The position numbers were made by a program, and so were the translations under genes. This document shows, piece after piece, positions 8,896 through 18,400 of a stretch of DNA of 38,752 nucleotides. Position 1 is the stretch's first letter, and each line of letters begins with the position of its first letter. The notes beneath the pieces are model-generated. The model was given only the letters and a program-made list of their open reading frames with translations. It did not search any database and was not told the DNA's origin. Origin of the DNA: Sediminibacterium sp. (lineage in GTDB: Bacteria > Bacteroidota > Bacteroidia > Chitinophagales > Chitinophagaceae); contig JAOASV010000220.1 in assembly GCA_030158535.1 (NCBI GenBank), forward strand, positions 1-38,752, given 5' to 3'.

Positions 8896-10179
8896 ATGGC
8901 AGGAATGACTTCTTTAGACTCTTTATCACTTGCTTGGCGTACGGTACGCGCTAACAAATTGCGTACTAGTATTACCGTTGCCATTATCGCGTTTGGTATC
9001 ATGGCACTGATTGGTATTATCACGGCTATTGAAGCCATGAACCAGAGTTTAAAAGAGAGCTTTTCATCGATGGGTACCAATGCCTTTAATATTAGGTATA
9101 AAAATTCGCGCGTAAGAATGGGTGGCAATAATTCTGATGTTGCTAAATCGGTACGCGGTCAAAAAGAAAAAAAATCAAATTTAGATAAGCCCATTCGTAA
9201 AGAAGATGCGGAGTTTTTTAAAAAAACCTACAGCTTTCCGGGGGCTTTTGTAAGTATATATAGAAGAGGACCTGGTGGTCAAGAAATACATTACCAAGAT
9301 AAAAAAACCAATCCACAAATTACGCTGATGGGTGGTGATGAAAATTATTTAGCGGTGAGTGGGTATACCTTAATTCAGGGAAGAAATTTAAATGAGCAGG
9401 ACATACAAAGTGGTCGGAACATTTGCATTTTAGGTAATGCTGTTGCGGTTACTTTATTTGGTGATAAGCCAGAAAGATGTCTAGATAAAATTGTGCGGGT
9501 AAGTGGTGCGCCATACCGTGTGGTGGGGCTATTAAAAGCAAAGGGCTCTAGTGCCATGATGCGTCAAGACGATGTGATCATTACCTCTTATAACAATATT
9601 AGAAAGTATGGCAATGCAAGTAACTCTTATTTGATGGGCGTTATGGTTGCCAACGTTAAAGAAATTGATCCTGCTGCAGGTCAGGCAACGGCTTATTTTA
9701 GATCGATCCGTAAATTAATGCCTACCGAAACAGATAATTTTGTGATTGAAAAAAGTGACAAGTTTGCTGAGATGTTTATTGGCTTTTTAGGCAGTATTAC
9801 AGGCTCTGCGGGTGCTATTGGACTTATTACACTAATTGGCGCTGCTATTGGACTCATGAATATTATGCTAGTGGCTGTTAATGAAAGAACCAAAGAAGTG
9901 GGACTTATTAAAGCTATTGGTGGGAAAAGTAAAAATGTCCGTCAGCAATTTTTATTTGAGAGCGTTATTATTAGTTTGCTTGGCGCCTTTTTTGGTATTT
10001 TACTAGGCGTTGGCGTTGGAAATATTTTTGCTATCTACTTAAACACAGGATTTATTATTCCATGGGGTTGGGTAATTACTGGTATTGTAATTTGTACCGC
10101 CGTGGGCTTAGGTGCTGGTATTTATCCTGCTATGAAAGCTGCTAAACTCAATCCAATTAACGCACTTCGTTACGAGTAG
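8896..10179 (+). CDS. ABC transporter permease, MacB/FtsX type
   Basis: 427-residue integral membrane protein of the MacB_PCD plus FtsX architecture: one N-terminal helix (about residues 20-43, ITVAIIAFGIMALIGIITAI), a large periplasmic domain of about 240 residues, then three helices at the C-terminus. The cytoplasmic loop NERTKEVGLIKAIGGKSKNVRQQFLFESV after the second helix is the family's hallmark coupling loop, and the tail YPAMKAAKLNPINALRYE is equally typical. Such permeases work with a separate ATPase as mechanotransmission machines that move lipoproteins, peptides or drugs, or that control hydrolases, rather than as classical pores. No ATPase gene is in the window, so the partner must be encoded elsewhere. 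The substrate cannot be told. The gene's 3' end overlaps the convergent neighbour by 23 nt. Confidence 0.88.
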   Translation: MAGMTSLDSLSLAWRTVRANKLRTSITVAIIAFGIMALIGIITAIEAMNQSLKESFSSMGTNAFNIRYKNSRVRMGGNNSDVAKSVRGQKEKKSNLDKPIRKEDAEFFKKTYSFPGAFVSIYRRGPGGQEIHYQDKKTNPQITLMGGDENYLAVSGYTLIQGRNLNEQDIQSGRNICILGNAVAVTLFGDKPERCLDKIVRVSGAPYRVVGLLKAKGSSAMMRQDDVIITSYNNIRKYGNASNSYLMGVMVANVKEIDPAAGQATAYFRSIRKLMPTETDNFVIEKSDKFAEMFIGFLGSITGSAGAIGLITLIGAAIGLMNIMLVAVNERTKEVGLIKAIGGKSKNVRQQFLFESVIISLLGAFFGILLGVGVGNIFAIYLNTGFIIPWGWVITGIVICTAVGLGAGIYPAMKAAKLNPINALRYE

Positions 10180-10894
10180 GCTTGTAGTTTTTTAACTGTG
10201 CATTGATATAGTACACTAAATCTTCTTTGGTTAGATTGGCACGTAACCATGTGGTAGAAGGTCTGTAGGTTTGCATAAATGTTTGCAGCTCATCATCTTT
10301 AAATCCGGTAAGTGAAGCCACTAGTTCTGGTGTAAACCGGTAATTGATATAGGCTTCATTTTCGTTGTCCTCATAAAATGCAAAAGCCCTTCTTTTCTTT
10401 TTTTCATTTTTAGAAAAACGGTCAATGTTAAGTGCGATGCCCGCGCCCGAATTGGCTTTGGCAACCGCAGGTATCATGTAATTTGCAATGCCTTGTAAAA
10501 ATTCTTTACGGCGCTCGATACTGTCTAACTGATATCTGTTAAGTCCTTTACTACTTACGGTTACGTTTCCTAAAAAAGCGCCCAGTGGTTTTAAAAATGC
10601 AGCAATCTGATCTGTATTTTTTTCTGATGTTACTGTAAGGGTGTCAAAATAATATCCAACTGCTGCAAAAGATAAAATGTCTTTGGGTTTTACTGCAATT
10701 AAAAATTTACCAGCACTGCTAGTCATAACGGTTTCACGGGTTGTTAAATTGGTAACACTCGCAAGCACGATGGGCATTTGCGTAGCACTGTCTTTTAAAA
10801 AGCCCGTTCTTTTCTCAATTTTTTGAGCAAAAGAATAGCTGCTTGTTGTTAAGCAAGCAGCTATCATAAATATAAGGAGGTAAATATTTTTCAT
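10157..10894 (-). CDS. Secreted protein with carboxypeptidase-like regulatory domain
   Basis: 245 residues. An N-terminal signal peptide is clear (MKNIYLLIFMIAACLTT..SFAQ, cleavage likely after residue 24). Residues about 30-110 look like the CarboxypepD_reg-like beta-sandwich that precedes many Bacteroidota outer-membrane proteins (GFLKDSATQMPIVLASVTNL, then a glycine in SSAGKFLIAV and LSFAAVGYYFDTLTV). The C-terminal half is basic and helical with DSIERRKEFLQGIANYMIPA and LTGFKDDELQTFMQTYRPS; I know this arrangement from unnamed Bacteroidota proteins but not its function. A TACCTTTA box ends 4 nt before the ATG, so it likely has its own transcript although it lies 27 nt behind the subtilase gene. 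Its 3' end overlaps the ABC permease gene. Confidence 0.75.
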   Translation of the reverse strand: MKNIYLLIFMIAACLTTSSYSFAQKIEKRTGFLKDSATQMPIVLASVTNLTTRETVMTSSAGKFLIAVKPKDILSFAAVGYYFDTLTVTSEKNTDQIAAFLKPLGAFLGNVTVSSKGLNRYQLDSIERRKEFLQGIANYMIPAVAKANSGAGIALNIDRFSKNEKKKRRAFAFYEDNENEAYINYRFTPELVASLTGFKDDELQTFMQTYRPSTTWLRANLTKEDLVYYINAQLKNYKPTRNEVR

Positions 10895-10898
10895 ACCC

Positions 10899-10906
10899 TA
10901 AAGGTA
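10899..10906 (-). promoter_or_regulatory. -7-like box 4 nt before the ATG at 10894
   Basis: On the minus strand the bases read TACCTTTA, TAnnTTTG in all but the last fixed base, and end exactly 4 nt before the start codon. An inverted repeat TACCCT/AGGGTA (10894-10899 and 10915-10920) surrounds it. Confidence 0.4.
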
Positions 10907-10921
10907 CGCTAGACAGGGTAA

Positions 10922-13900
10922 CTAGTCTATGATAATTACCTTTTGAGTGTATGTTTTTTTGTTATGCTCAATTTTTAACAAATAATACGCTGAGCTTGGT
11001 TTTCCAATATTGATTTCTTTACTGTAAATACCATTAAAATTAGGGGTCGATTCGGTGAATACTTTTTGACCACTTGCGGTTAAAATATCAATATTTAATG
11101 GCGCCCTATTTTTAACCTCAAAACGTAATTGGAACTTGCCATTGTTAGGGTTAGGCGATACGGTTAAATTAATTTCTTTGGCTACCACTTCTGGCGGTAA
11201 GGCTGTTACTACGTGGTTGATGATATTGGAAGTTTGTGAACATCCAGTGGCATCCGTAACCACAACCTTGTAAGCACCTGATTGTCTTAATTTGGTTTTT
11301 TGTCCTGTTTCACCTGGTATAGAAGCGTCATTAAAATACCACTGATTTCCAGATGTTGCACTACTTGATAATGAGTCTGCAACTTTGGTAATCGTTGGTG
11401 CTACAACGTTTGTAGCTACAATGGTTGCTTTATCACTTAGACAGCCAGCTTGTGTTCTAATTTTCATGTTGTAGAAGAAATAATAGAACGGATTAGGATC
11501 GTTGGTAGAACCCCAGTTTACACTGTTACCGGTGATATTAAATACACCTGGCATACCCATTGGATAGGTTGTTCCAATAATATTATTATTTCTGAAAATG
11601 GTTGCACCATTGGAGCAGGTTACCATAAGCACATGATCTCCAGGGGTGTTTACTGGTAAGTTTAACTGGTAAATAGCACCCGTATCACCTGCAGGGTTTC
11701 CTGTTACAGCACCACCTGTAGGGTTAGGATTTGTTGCCGACACATTAAATGTAACACTGCTTAATGGGAAGTAGGTATAGCTTCCATTTGCATTTAGGGT
11801 TCCTAAGTCTGCAAGCATTACTTGAACGGTACCAGGATTTCCAATGTAAAGTCTTACACTTTCAATAATTACTGGCACAGAGTTATTGATGCGCACAAAG
11901 TTTCCGCTAAAACTATTGTAGCCACCATCAGGGTGTACCATTTTGTTGGGAAAACCAACTGTTGTTTTCATTTCTCTTCCTACATAATATGTTTTATTGG
12001 TAGGAATGGTGTTTGTATTATAAGTAGGTCCAGCTGCAACAGGTGTATTGCTTGTTTCACTGGTATACCAATAGTAGTTAGCATTTGCTTCTGGATTATT
12101 CACTTTTAGAATAGCATTTGTACCACAAATGGTACCTACTGCATCTGGTGTACTTGATTTGCTACTAATGGTTACATCATTAACAATAGAGTTGTTGGTA
12201 GGATTTTGATCTGCGGTAAAATTAACAGACACCGCAACATTATACGAAGTGTTTGGTTTTGTTAAAAATGGCTTTTGAAGTGTAAGGCTCACATTTGTTT
12301 GCCCCGGAATGGTTCCAGGATAAGGCGCATTAATGGTTGCTACTACTGTATTGCCTTCTTTGATAACAGCGTTTACAGTTACGTTATCGGCAGGTGCTGT
12401 GCCATTGTTTCTTAGTTGTACAGATAAATATTGAGTACTGTCAGCACACTCCAAAGATCCTGGATTTGTAATGCTCGTAACAGATACATCGTTAGATGGA
12501 TTGATCACTAATAAACGGTAATCCTGCGTTTCACCTTTTGCGTATGTACCACATGCGTTAACGTCTGCAGCATTTGACGTTTCTTGCAACACAATACGCA
12601 TTCTTAAATAATTACCAATACTCACTGTATTAGGAATGGCAATATTTCCTGTAAAGGCTCCTGCATTTGCAAGGTTGCCGCTTGTTGCTACAAGTTCGTT
12701 ATCGTCGGTAAATGTTCCGTTGTTGTTGTAGTCGATAAATATTTTTGCAATTTTATTATTGTTGCTTGCATCTGAACTACCCGCGCGAACATAAAATGGA
12801 ACGCTTTGTAATGGTTCTACTTGCGCTACCGTTTTGGTATTGTCTGTGTAAGTAGTTCCGCCAGTAGGATTTGAATAACGAATGGTTTTAAAACTTACGC
12901 TATCAATTTTACCACCAACATTAGAAGATGCTGTTGATGCGCAGTAAGCGGTTCCGCCCACGCCACTTACAAGAAGTGAATATGCTTGGGTGCCTCTTTG
13001 TAATGTGTTTTTATAGGTAACCGTTACAGTATACGATTGACCAGGAATGGTGCTATCTACATCTACTACTTCAACGTTATCAAGTACGTTATCACCTGGA
13101 GAAGGATCGCTGCTAGGGCTTGAAGGTATCATTACCCATGGCTTAAATACTTTGGCACCACCATTTGTTGTAACCCTAACATCTAAGTCATTCACAAGTT
13201 TTGGTGTAGGGTCATTTAATACGTTTACGGTTTCTACATTTCCTTTAGGATCTGTCCATGAAATAGTAGCCCTTAATTGACCTTTACCTGAAGCAATTAC
13301 ATTTGTTGAAAAAGAAGTAGTTGTTGCATTGAAAACATTTTCAAACATTAAGTGCTCACTACTTGCATTATTATTATTGGCCACAGATGCTGAAATTACA
13401 GAAGCTGCTTTTTCTACGTTTAAAAGACCAAAGCCAAATTTATAATCGGGACCTGGCGCGCTACCTGCTTCACTGGCTGTATGAATGGCTAGCCCTTTAA
13501 TGGTAGCAGCTCTTAAGAATTCACCATTTTTTAAACGTGCATATAATTCTTGTAATAATAAAAGAGAACCTGATGCATTGGGTGAGGCCATGGATGTTCC
13601 ACTCAAACTTGAATAACTCGTATTAGATGAAGAAACACTTGATAAAACCCCTACACCATTGGCTACTACGTCTGGTTTGATACGACCATCATCGGTAGGT
13701 CCCCAGCAACTAAAACTACTCATCACTACATCTTCGGGTCTACTGTAAATAGAAGAAATGCCGTTAACAGCACCGATAGTTAAAATATTTTTTGCATTAC
13801 CATCCCAAGAAACAATTCCATAGCCATCATTGCTACTGATGCCATCTGGTCTATTACCAGCAGCAGCCATGGTATTACTTGCATTGTATCTGAAAAATGG

Positions 13901-14740
13901 TTGACCAACAGCTGGACCATTTTGATTTCTGCTATTGCCCGCCGATTTTACATAGAGGTAATAAGGCGCATTGTAAGCAATAGAATCTATGAGTTGTGCG
14001 TCATTACTGTAGTATCCAAATTTGTAATCTTCATTGTCTGTAGAACGGCCATAAAATTCCCATCTACTTTGAGAAGAGTTATAATTCCATCCTGTAATGG
14101 TTCCGTACGAATGGTTTGAAATTAAAAGATTAGGCGCCTCTGTTGCAATCTCTGCTTTATCGCCAGTAAAATCATAGGCGATAATGCCTTGTAAACCATA
14201 CGCCATCCCTTTTGCACTCGGGTTAACACCAGTCGCAATCATGGTACCTGTTACGTGTGTGCCATGGTCAGATAAGACCGATGAATTATCTTTTTGCGTA
14301 ACTCTATTTACAAGTTCTACGTGTGTTGTTAAAATTTTACCACCATCCCAAACGCCTAATTTATTTTTTACTGCATTAGATGATCCAGATAAATTAAGCC
14401 CCGATGATCCACCTGGCCATAATTGATTGGCCCTTGTTGTATTGGCAGCAATGGCGTTATTGTGCGCGATATAGTACTTAGGTAAATTAAATGCATCTAC
14501 ACCTACTAGCTTTCCTACATTTCCTTCTTTGTCGGTGAATGTTAATGCCCAACCTTTTTGTTTGGCAAGCGATAATGCTTTGATATAATTTTCTTGATCT
14601 GCAATTTTTAGTGCTTTAGCAGTTCGCTCAAGAATAGCAGGTTCGGTTGTTGTTTGTGCAACTGTTATACTTGTAAAAAATGCACAAAAAAATAATGTTC
14701 CAAAAAAACGAGCGGTTCTATTCAACATAAGTGTTTTCAT
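10922..14740 (-). CDS. Subtilisin-like serine protease (S8) with T9SS sorting domain
   Basis: 1272-residue exported protease. Signal peptide in residues 1-29 (ends TVAQ). The S8 catalytic domain covers about residues 85-455: Asp132 in GVWDGG, His159 in SDHGTHVTGT, oxyanion Asn269 in SAGNS, and Ser383 in GTSMASP. All three catalytic residues are in place, so it should be active. A beta-rich segment with LVNDLDVRV (about 460-595) follows, then a GEVED-type domain (about 645-745, FIDYNNNGTFTDDNE), a CARDB-like domain (750-858), a Bacteroidota Ig-like domain (862-923), another beta-sandwich (925-1090) and a type A T9SS C-terminal domain (about 1190-1272, VSPNPNNGKFQLRF, ending QKVIIID). It is therefore expected to cross the outer membrane by the type IX system and be attached to the surface or released. 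Likely role: breakdown of external protein. It is divergent from the lipoprotein gene. Confidence 0.93.
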   Translation of the reverse strand: MKTLMLNRTARFFGTLFFCAFFTSITVAQTTTEPAILERTAKALKIADQENYIKALSLAKQKGWALTFTDKEGNVGKLVGVDAFNLPKYYIAHNNAIAANTTRANQLWPGGSSGLNLSGSSNAVKNKLGVWDGGKILTTHVELVNRVTQKDNSSVLSDHGTHVTGTMIATGVNPSAKGMAYGLQGIIAYDFTGDKAEIATEAPNLLISNHSYGTITGWNYNSSQSRWEFYGRSTDNEDYKFGYYSNDAQLIDSIAYNAPYYLYVKSAGNSRNQNGPAVGQPFFRYNASNTMAAAGNRPDGISSNDGYGIVSWDGNAKNILTIGAVNGISSIYSRPEDVVMSSFSCWGPTDDGRIKPDVVANGVGVLSSVSSSNTSYSSLSGTSMASPNASGSLLLLQELYARLKNGEFLRAATIKGLAIHTASEAGSAPGPDYKFGFGLLNVEKAASVISASVANNNNASSEHLMFENVFNATTTSFSTNVIASGKGQLRATISWTDPKGNVETVNVLNDPTPKLVNDLDVRVTTNGGAKVFKPWVMIPSSPSSDPSPGDNVLDNVEVVDVDSTIPGQSYTVTVTYKNTLQRGTQAYSLLVSGVGGTAYCASTASSNVGGKIDSVSFKTIRYSNPTGGTTYTDNTKTVAQVEPLQSVPFYVRAGSSDASNNNKIAKIFIDYNNNGTFTDDNELVATSGNLANAGAFTGNIAIPNTVSIGNYLRMRIVLQETSNAADVNACGTYAKGETQDYRLLVINPSNDVSVTSITNPGSLECADSTQYLSVQLRNNGTAPADNVTVNAVIKEGNTVVATINAPYPGTIPGQTNVSLTLQKPFLTKPNTSYNVAVSVNFTADQNPTNNSIVNDVTISSKSSTPDAVGTICGTNAILKVNNPEANANYYWYTSETSNTPVAAGPTYNTNTIPTNKTYYVGREMKTTVGFPNKMVHPDGGYNSFSGNFVRINNSVPVIIESVRLYIGNPGTVQVMLADLGTLNANGSYTYFPLSSVTFNVSATNPNPTGGAVTGNPAGDTGAIYQLNLPVNTPGDHVLMVTCSNGATIFRNNNIIGTTYPMGMPGVFNITGNSVNWGSTNDPNPFYYFFYNMKIRTQAGCLSDKATIVATNVVAPTITKVADSLSSSATSGNQWYFNDASIPGETGQKTKLRQSGAYKVVVTDATGCSQTSNIINHVVTALPPEVVAKEINLTVSPNPNNGKFQLRFEVKNRAPLNIDILTASGQKVFTESTPNFNGIYSKEINIGKPSSAYYLLKIEHNKKTYTQKVIIID

Positions 14741-14780
14741 ATATCTTCACATTAATGCCACAAGGGCTTTTATACTGAAT

Positions 14781-14788
14781 TAAAAATA
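14781..14788 (-). promoter_or_regulatory. Possible -7 box of the subtilase gene
   Basis: Minus strand TATTTTTA, TAnnTTTG in all but the last fixed base, 40 nt before the ATG at 14740. The surroundings are AT-rich, so chance matches are likely. Confidence 0.3.
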
Positions 14789-14801
14789 CTCAATTACCTT
14801 T

Positions 14802-14809
14802 TAACTTTG
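14802..14809 (+). promoter_or_regulatory. -7 box 4 nt before the lipoprotein ATG
   Basis: TAACTTTG is an exact TAnnTTTG match. It ends 4 nt before the ATG at 14814, which leaves almost no room for a leader. No TTG is visible 17-23 nt upstream. Confidence 0.55.
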
Positions 14810-14813
14810 CCAT

Positions 14814-15302
14814 ATGAAACGAGTTCTTTTTTACGTATTTACCCTCATTTTTTGGGGGATTGCTTGCAAGACCCCAAAAGCGTCTAACACCCCAGCAGCA
14901 GGAGCTAGCCAGTCTAGTACCATTACCCAAGGTATAGTGGGAGAAGTCACTGAAACTACCGGTAATCAGATGCCCATGGTAGGTGCACCAGCGCCCACAC
15001 CTAGAGCATTTAAAACCACTGTTTATATTTATGATTCTACTCATATAAGTAAGGTTAAACAAATAGGGACGAGTCCACTTTTTTTAACCGTGAATACGCG
15101 TTTGGTACAAAAATTGGACACCAACGAGGCCGGGCAGTTTAGCGTAGCTCTTGAGGCGGGCACATACTCGGTTTTTGTACTAAAAGGCGGCGCCTTTTTT
15201 GCCAACCAATTTGATGAGAAAAACAATATTGGGTTGTGCAGGGTGGAGGTTGGCAAGCAAACGCGTCTTCAAATAAGCGTGAATGCAGATGCGAGTTACT
15301 AA
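14814..15302 (+). CDS. Small lipoprotein, probable prealbumin-like fold
   Basis: 162 residues. The N-terminus MKRVLFYVFTLIFWGIAC ends in a lipobox-like GIAC, so Cys18 is the probable lipidation site. A low-complexity Ala/Ser/Thr/Pro linker follows. Residues about 40-155 contain TGNQMP and the pattern NTRLVQKLDTNEAGQFSVAL..GTYSVFV, which resembles carboxypeptidase-regulatory or transthyretin-like beta-sandwiches seen in surface proteins. No catalytic motif is seen and I do not know its function. It is divergent from the T9SS protease gene, 73 nt apart, and followed by the tandem repeat before mfd. Confidence 0.75.
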   Translation: MKRVLFYVFTLIFWGIACKTPKASNTPAAGASQSSTITQGIVGEVTETTGNQMPMVGAPAPTPRAFKTTVYIYDSTHISKVKQIGTSPLFLTVNTRLVQKLDTNEAGQFSVALEAGTYSVFVLKGGAFFANQFDEKNNIGLCRVEVGKQTRLQISVNADASY

Positions 15303-15306
15303 TTGA

Positions 15307-15357
15307 GCGCTGATCCCCTGTTTGCGCTGATCCCCTTTTTGCGCTGATCCCCTTTTT
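15307..15357 (+). repeat. Three-copy 17-bp tandem repeat upstream of mfd
   Basis: Three head-to-tail copies of GCGCTGATCCCCTTTTT: 15307-15323 (one base different, TGTTT at the end), 15324-15340 and 15341-15357 (identical to each other). A fourth partial GCGCTG stands at 15375-15380. The array starts 4 nt after the stop of the lipoprotein gene and lies 50-120 nt before mfd. Confidence 0.95.
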
Positions 15358-15405
15358 GTGCGCCGTTTAATTTTGCGCTGCTCATGACTTTGGGTGGCGT
15401 TTTGT

Positions 15406-15413
15406 TATCTTTG
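15406..15413 (+). promoter_or_regulatory. -7 box of mfd; decides the mfd start
   Basis: TATCTTTG is an exact TAnnTTTG match, 16 nt before the ATG at 15430. A longer reading from GTG 15394 would begin upstream of this box, so ATG 15430 is preferred. TTTG at 15389-15392 is only 13 nt away, shorter than the usual spacer. Confidence 0.6.
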
Positions 15414-15429
15414 CGCCGGAGACGACTTT

Positions 15430-18400
15430 ATGAATTTGGATGTGTTGCTAGCGCAGTTTAATAATACCCCCCACCTAAATCAATTGGTGAGCAGCCTTCT
15501 ATTGCCCGAACCCCAAAAAATCTTTTTAAAAAACTTACAAGGTAGCAGTCCCGAATTTTTTGTAGCCGGTGTATTTGCGCACACGAACACCGATTCGCTC
15601 AACCATATTGTGATATTACAAGACGCCGAAGAGGCGGCTTATTTTCACAACACACTCGAAAATGTTTCGAAGGCACTGGACGTGTTTTACTTTCCTTCGT
15701 CTTTCAAAAACAGAAAAAACTTTAAGCTTTTAAATAGTTCTCATGTGATGCTCCGGACCGAGGCGCTAACGAAGTTAGCGGCGGGGGGCAACAAAAAAAT
15801 GTTGGTCACGTATCCCGAAGCTATTTTTGAAAAAGTAGTACTCTCTGAAACGCTGAAGTCCAATATTATTTCTATTAAAACCAATGATACTATTAATGTA
15901 GAGAGTTTGCTAGAACTCTTTGTCATGTATGGTTTCAAGCGTTCCGACTTTGTATATGAGCCCGGACAGTTTGCCATTAGAGGTGGTATTTTAGATATCT
16001 ATTCTTTTGGTAACGAAAAGCCTTATCGTGTTGAGCTTTTTGGAAACGAAGTAGACTCTATTCGAATTTTTGATCCAGAAACACAGCTCTCCGAAAGAAA
16101 ATTATTACAGGTTAATATCATACCTAATGTAGAAACGCAGTTTACCACTGGTGAAAAAGTTTCGCTCTTCGAATTCTTAAAAGAGAACACGGTGGTATGG
16201 ACCAAAGACCTATCTTTTATTTGTGAAAAAGTAACACAGCAATACGAAGACCTTGAGGGTTTTGTGTCACTACTCGATAGCGGTTACCGCATGCAAAATA
16301 GTGACGACGAAGACGATACCCGCGTCATGAACGACGTTACCCTGCAAGATTTTATTACTTCCGAAGACATTATGGCGTCCCTTGCGGGCCGCCACCACAT
16401 TGAGTTTGGCATGCATGCAGGTAGCGCCACACTCGAAATAGAATGCAATACCAAACCACAACCTTCTTTTAATAGACAGTTTGATTTACTCATCAAAGAT
16501 TTAAAAGCACACGAAGGTGCTGGGTATTCGTTGTATATTTTTGCAGAACAGGTAAAGCAATTAGAGCGTTTGCATAGCATTTTTGTAGACCTAAAAACAG
16601 AAATTAATTTTGTTCCAGTTCCTACTAGTATTCATGAAGGATTTATAGACAACGACTTAAAAATTGTTTGCTACACCGATCATCAAATTTTTCAGCGCTA
16701 CCATAAATACAAGGTTAAGCAGGCCTATAATAAAAATAAAGCCATCACGCTCAAAACCTTACGGGACTTGCAACCTGGCGATTATGTAACACATATCGAT
16801 CATGGTGTTGGAACTTATTCGGGACTTCAAAAAATTGAAGTAAATGGTAAAACGCAAGAAGCGGTGCGTATCATTTATAAAGAGGGTGATATTTTATACG
16901 TGAACATCAATTCACTTCATAAAATATCAAAGTATACGGGCAAAGAAGGCACGATGCCTAAAATTAATAAGCTAGGTTCCGATGTGTGGGCCAAGCTCAA
17001 AGAAAAAACAAAAGCCAAGGTTAAAGAAGTTGCTTTTGATTTGATTAAATTATATGCAGAGCGTAAATCGCAAGTAGGTTTTGCGCATGCCCCTGATAAT
17101 TATCTACAAACAGAATTAGAAGCTTCGTTTATTTACGAAGACACGCCGGATCAGTACAAAGCCACCCAAGATGTAAAGCGGGATATGGAGTCTACATCGC
17201 CTATGGATAGGCTGGTGTGTGGTGATGTGGGTTTTGGTAAAACAGAAGTGGCCGTGCGTGCAGCATTTAAATCGGTGGTGGATGGCAAGCAGGCTGCGGT
17301 GTTGGTGCCTACTACTATATTAGCGTTTCAGCACTATAAAACGTTTAAAGAAAGGCTTTCTGATTTTCCGGTAACTGTCGATTTTATCAATCGATTTAAA
17401 TCGGCAAAAGAAAAAAAGGAAACCTTACAAAAATTAGCAGAAGGCAAAATTGATATCATTATTGGCACCCATGGTATTTTGGGTAAAGAGGTAAAGTTTA
17501 AAGACCTCGGCGTCATGATTATTGATGAAGAGCAAAAATTTGGAGTTGGTCACAAAGAAAAATTAAAGACTTTAAAAACCAGTGTAGACTGCTTAACGCT
17601 TACTGCCACGCCTATTCCACGTACCCTTCAATTTAGTTTAATGGGAGCGCGTGATTTAAGTATTATCAATACGCCGCCACCCAACAGACAACCCATTCAA
17701 ACAGAGGTCCACGTTTTTAATGACGACTTTATTAGAGACACCATTTATTACGAAACAGAGCGTGGGGGTCAGGTGTTTTTTATCCATAACAGGGTGCAGG
17801 GCTTATCTGAAATGTGTGCGCTTATTCAGGGTCTCTGTCCCGATTTAAGCATTGGCTTTGCGCATGGGCAACTAGAAGGGCACGAATTAGAGGAACGCAT
17901 TTTGGATTTTATAGATAAAAAATACGACGTACTGGTTTGTACCAATATTGTAGAGAGTGGGGTAGACATCCCTAACGTTAATACCATTATTGTAAACAAT
18001 GCGCATCATTTTGGTTTATCGGATTTGCACCAGCTACGTGGGCGTGTAGGGCGTAGTAATAAAAAAGCGTTTTGTTATTTATTAGCGCCGCCTATGAGTT
18101 CGCTTCCTTCCGATTCGCGTAAGCGTTTACAAACACTTGAGCAGTTTACCGATTTAGGTAGTGGGTTTCAGATTGCGATGCGTGATTTAGACATACGTGG
18201 TGCAGGTAATTTATTAGGTGGCGATCAGAGTGGGTTTATGGCCGAAATAGGTTTTGAAATGTACCAGAAAATTTTAGAGGAAGCCGTGCGCGAATTAAAA
18301 CGCAGCTCCTTCAAAGATTTATTTAAAGAAGAAATTAGTAAGCAGGACGATTTTGTTAAAGACTGTACCATCGATACCGATTTGGAAATTTTAATTCCAG

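Noticed and set aside
11450..14426. Several plus-strand frames of 69-95 codons opposite the subtilase gene
   Set aside because: All are antisense shadows of one well-supported long gene, with no family motif or promoter of their own.
15307..15357. Tandem repeat as a CRISPR remnant
   Set aside because: The copies are contiguous with no spacers and the unit is only 17 bp; no cas genes.
15394..15430. GTG start for mfd, 12 codons upstream
   Set aside because: The stretch covers the TATCTTTG promoter box, and the extra residues (AFCYLCAGDDF) do not resemble Mfd N-termini. ATG 15430 is preferred.
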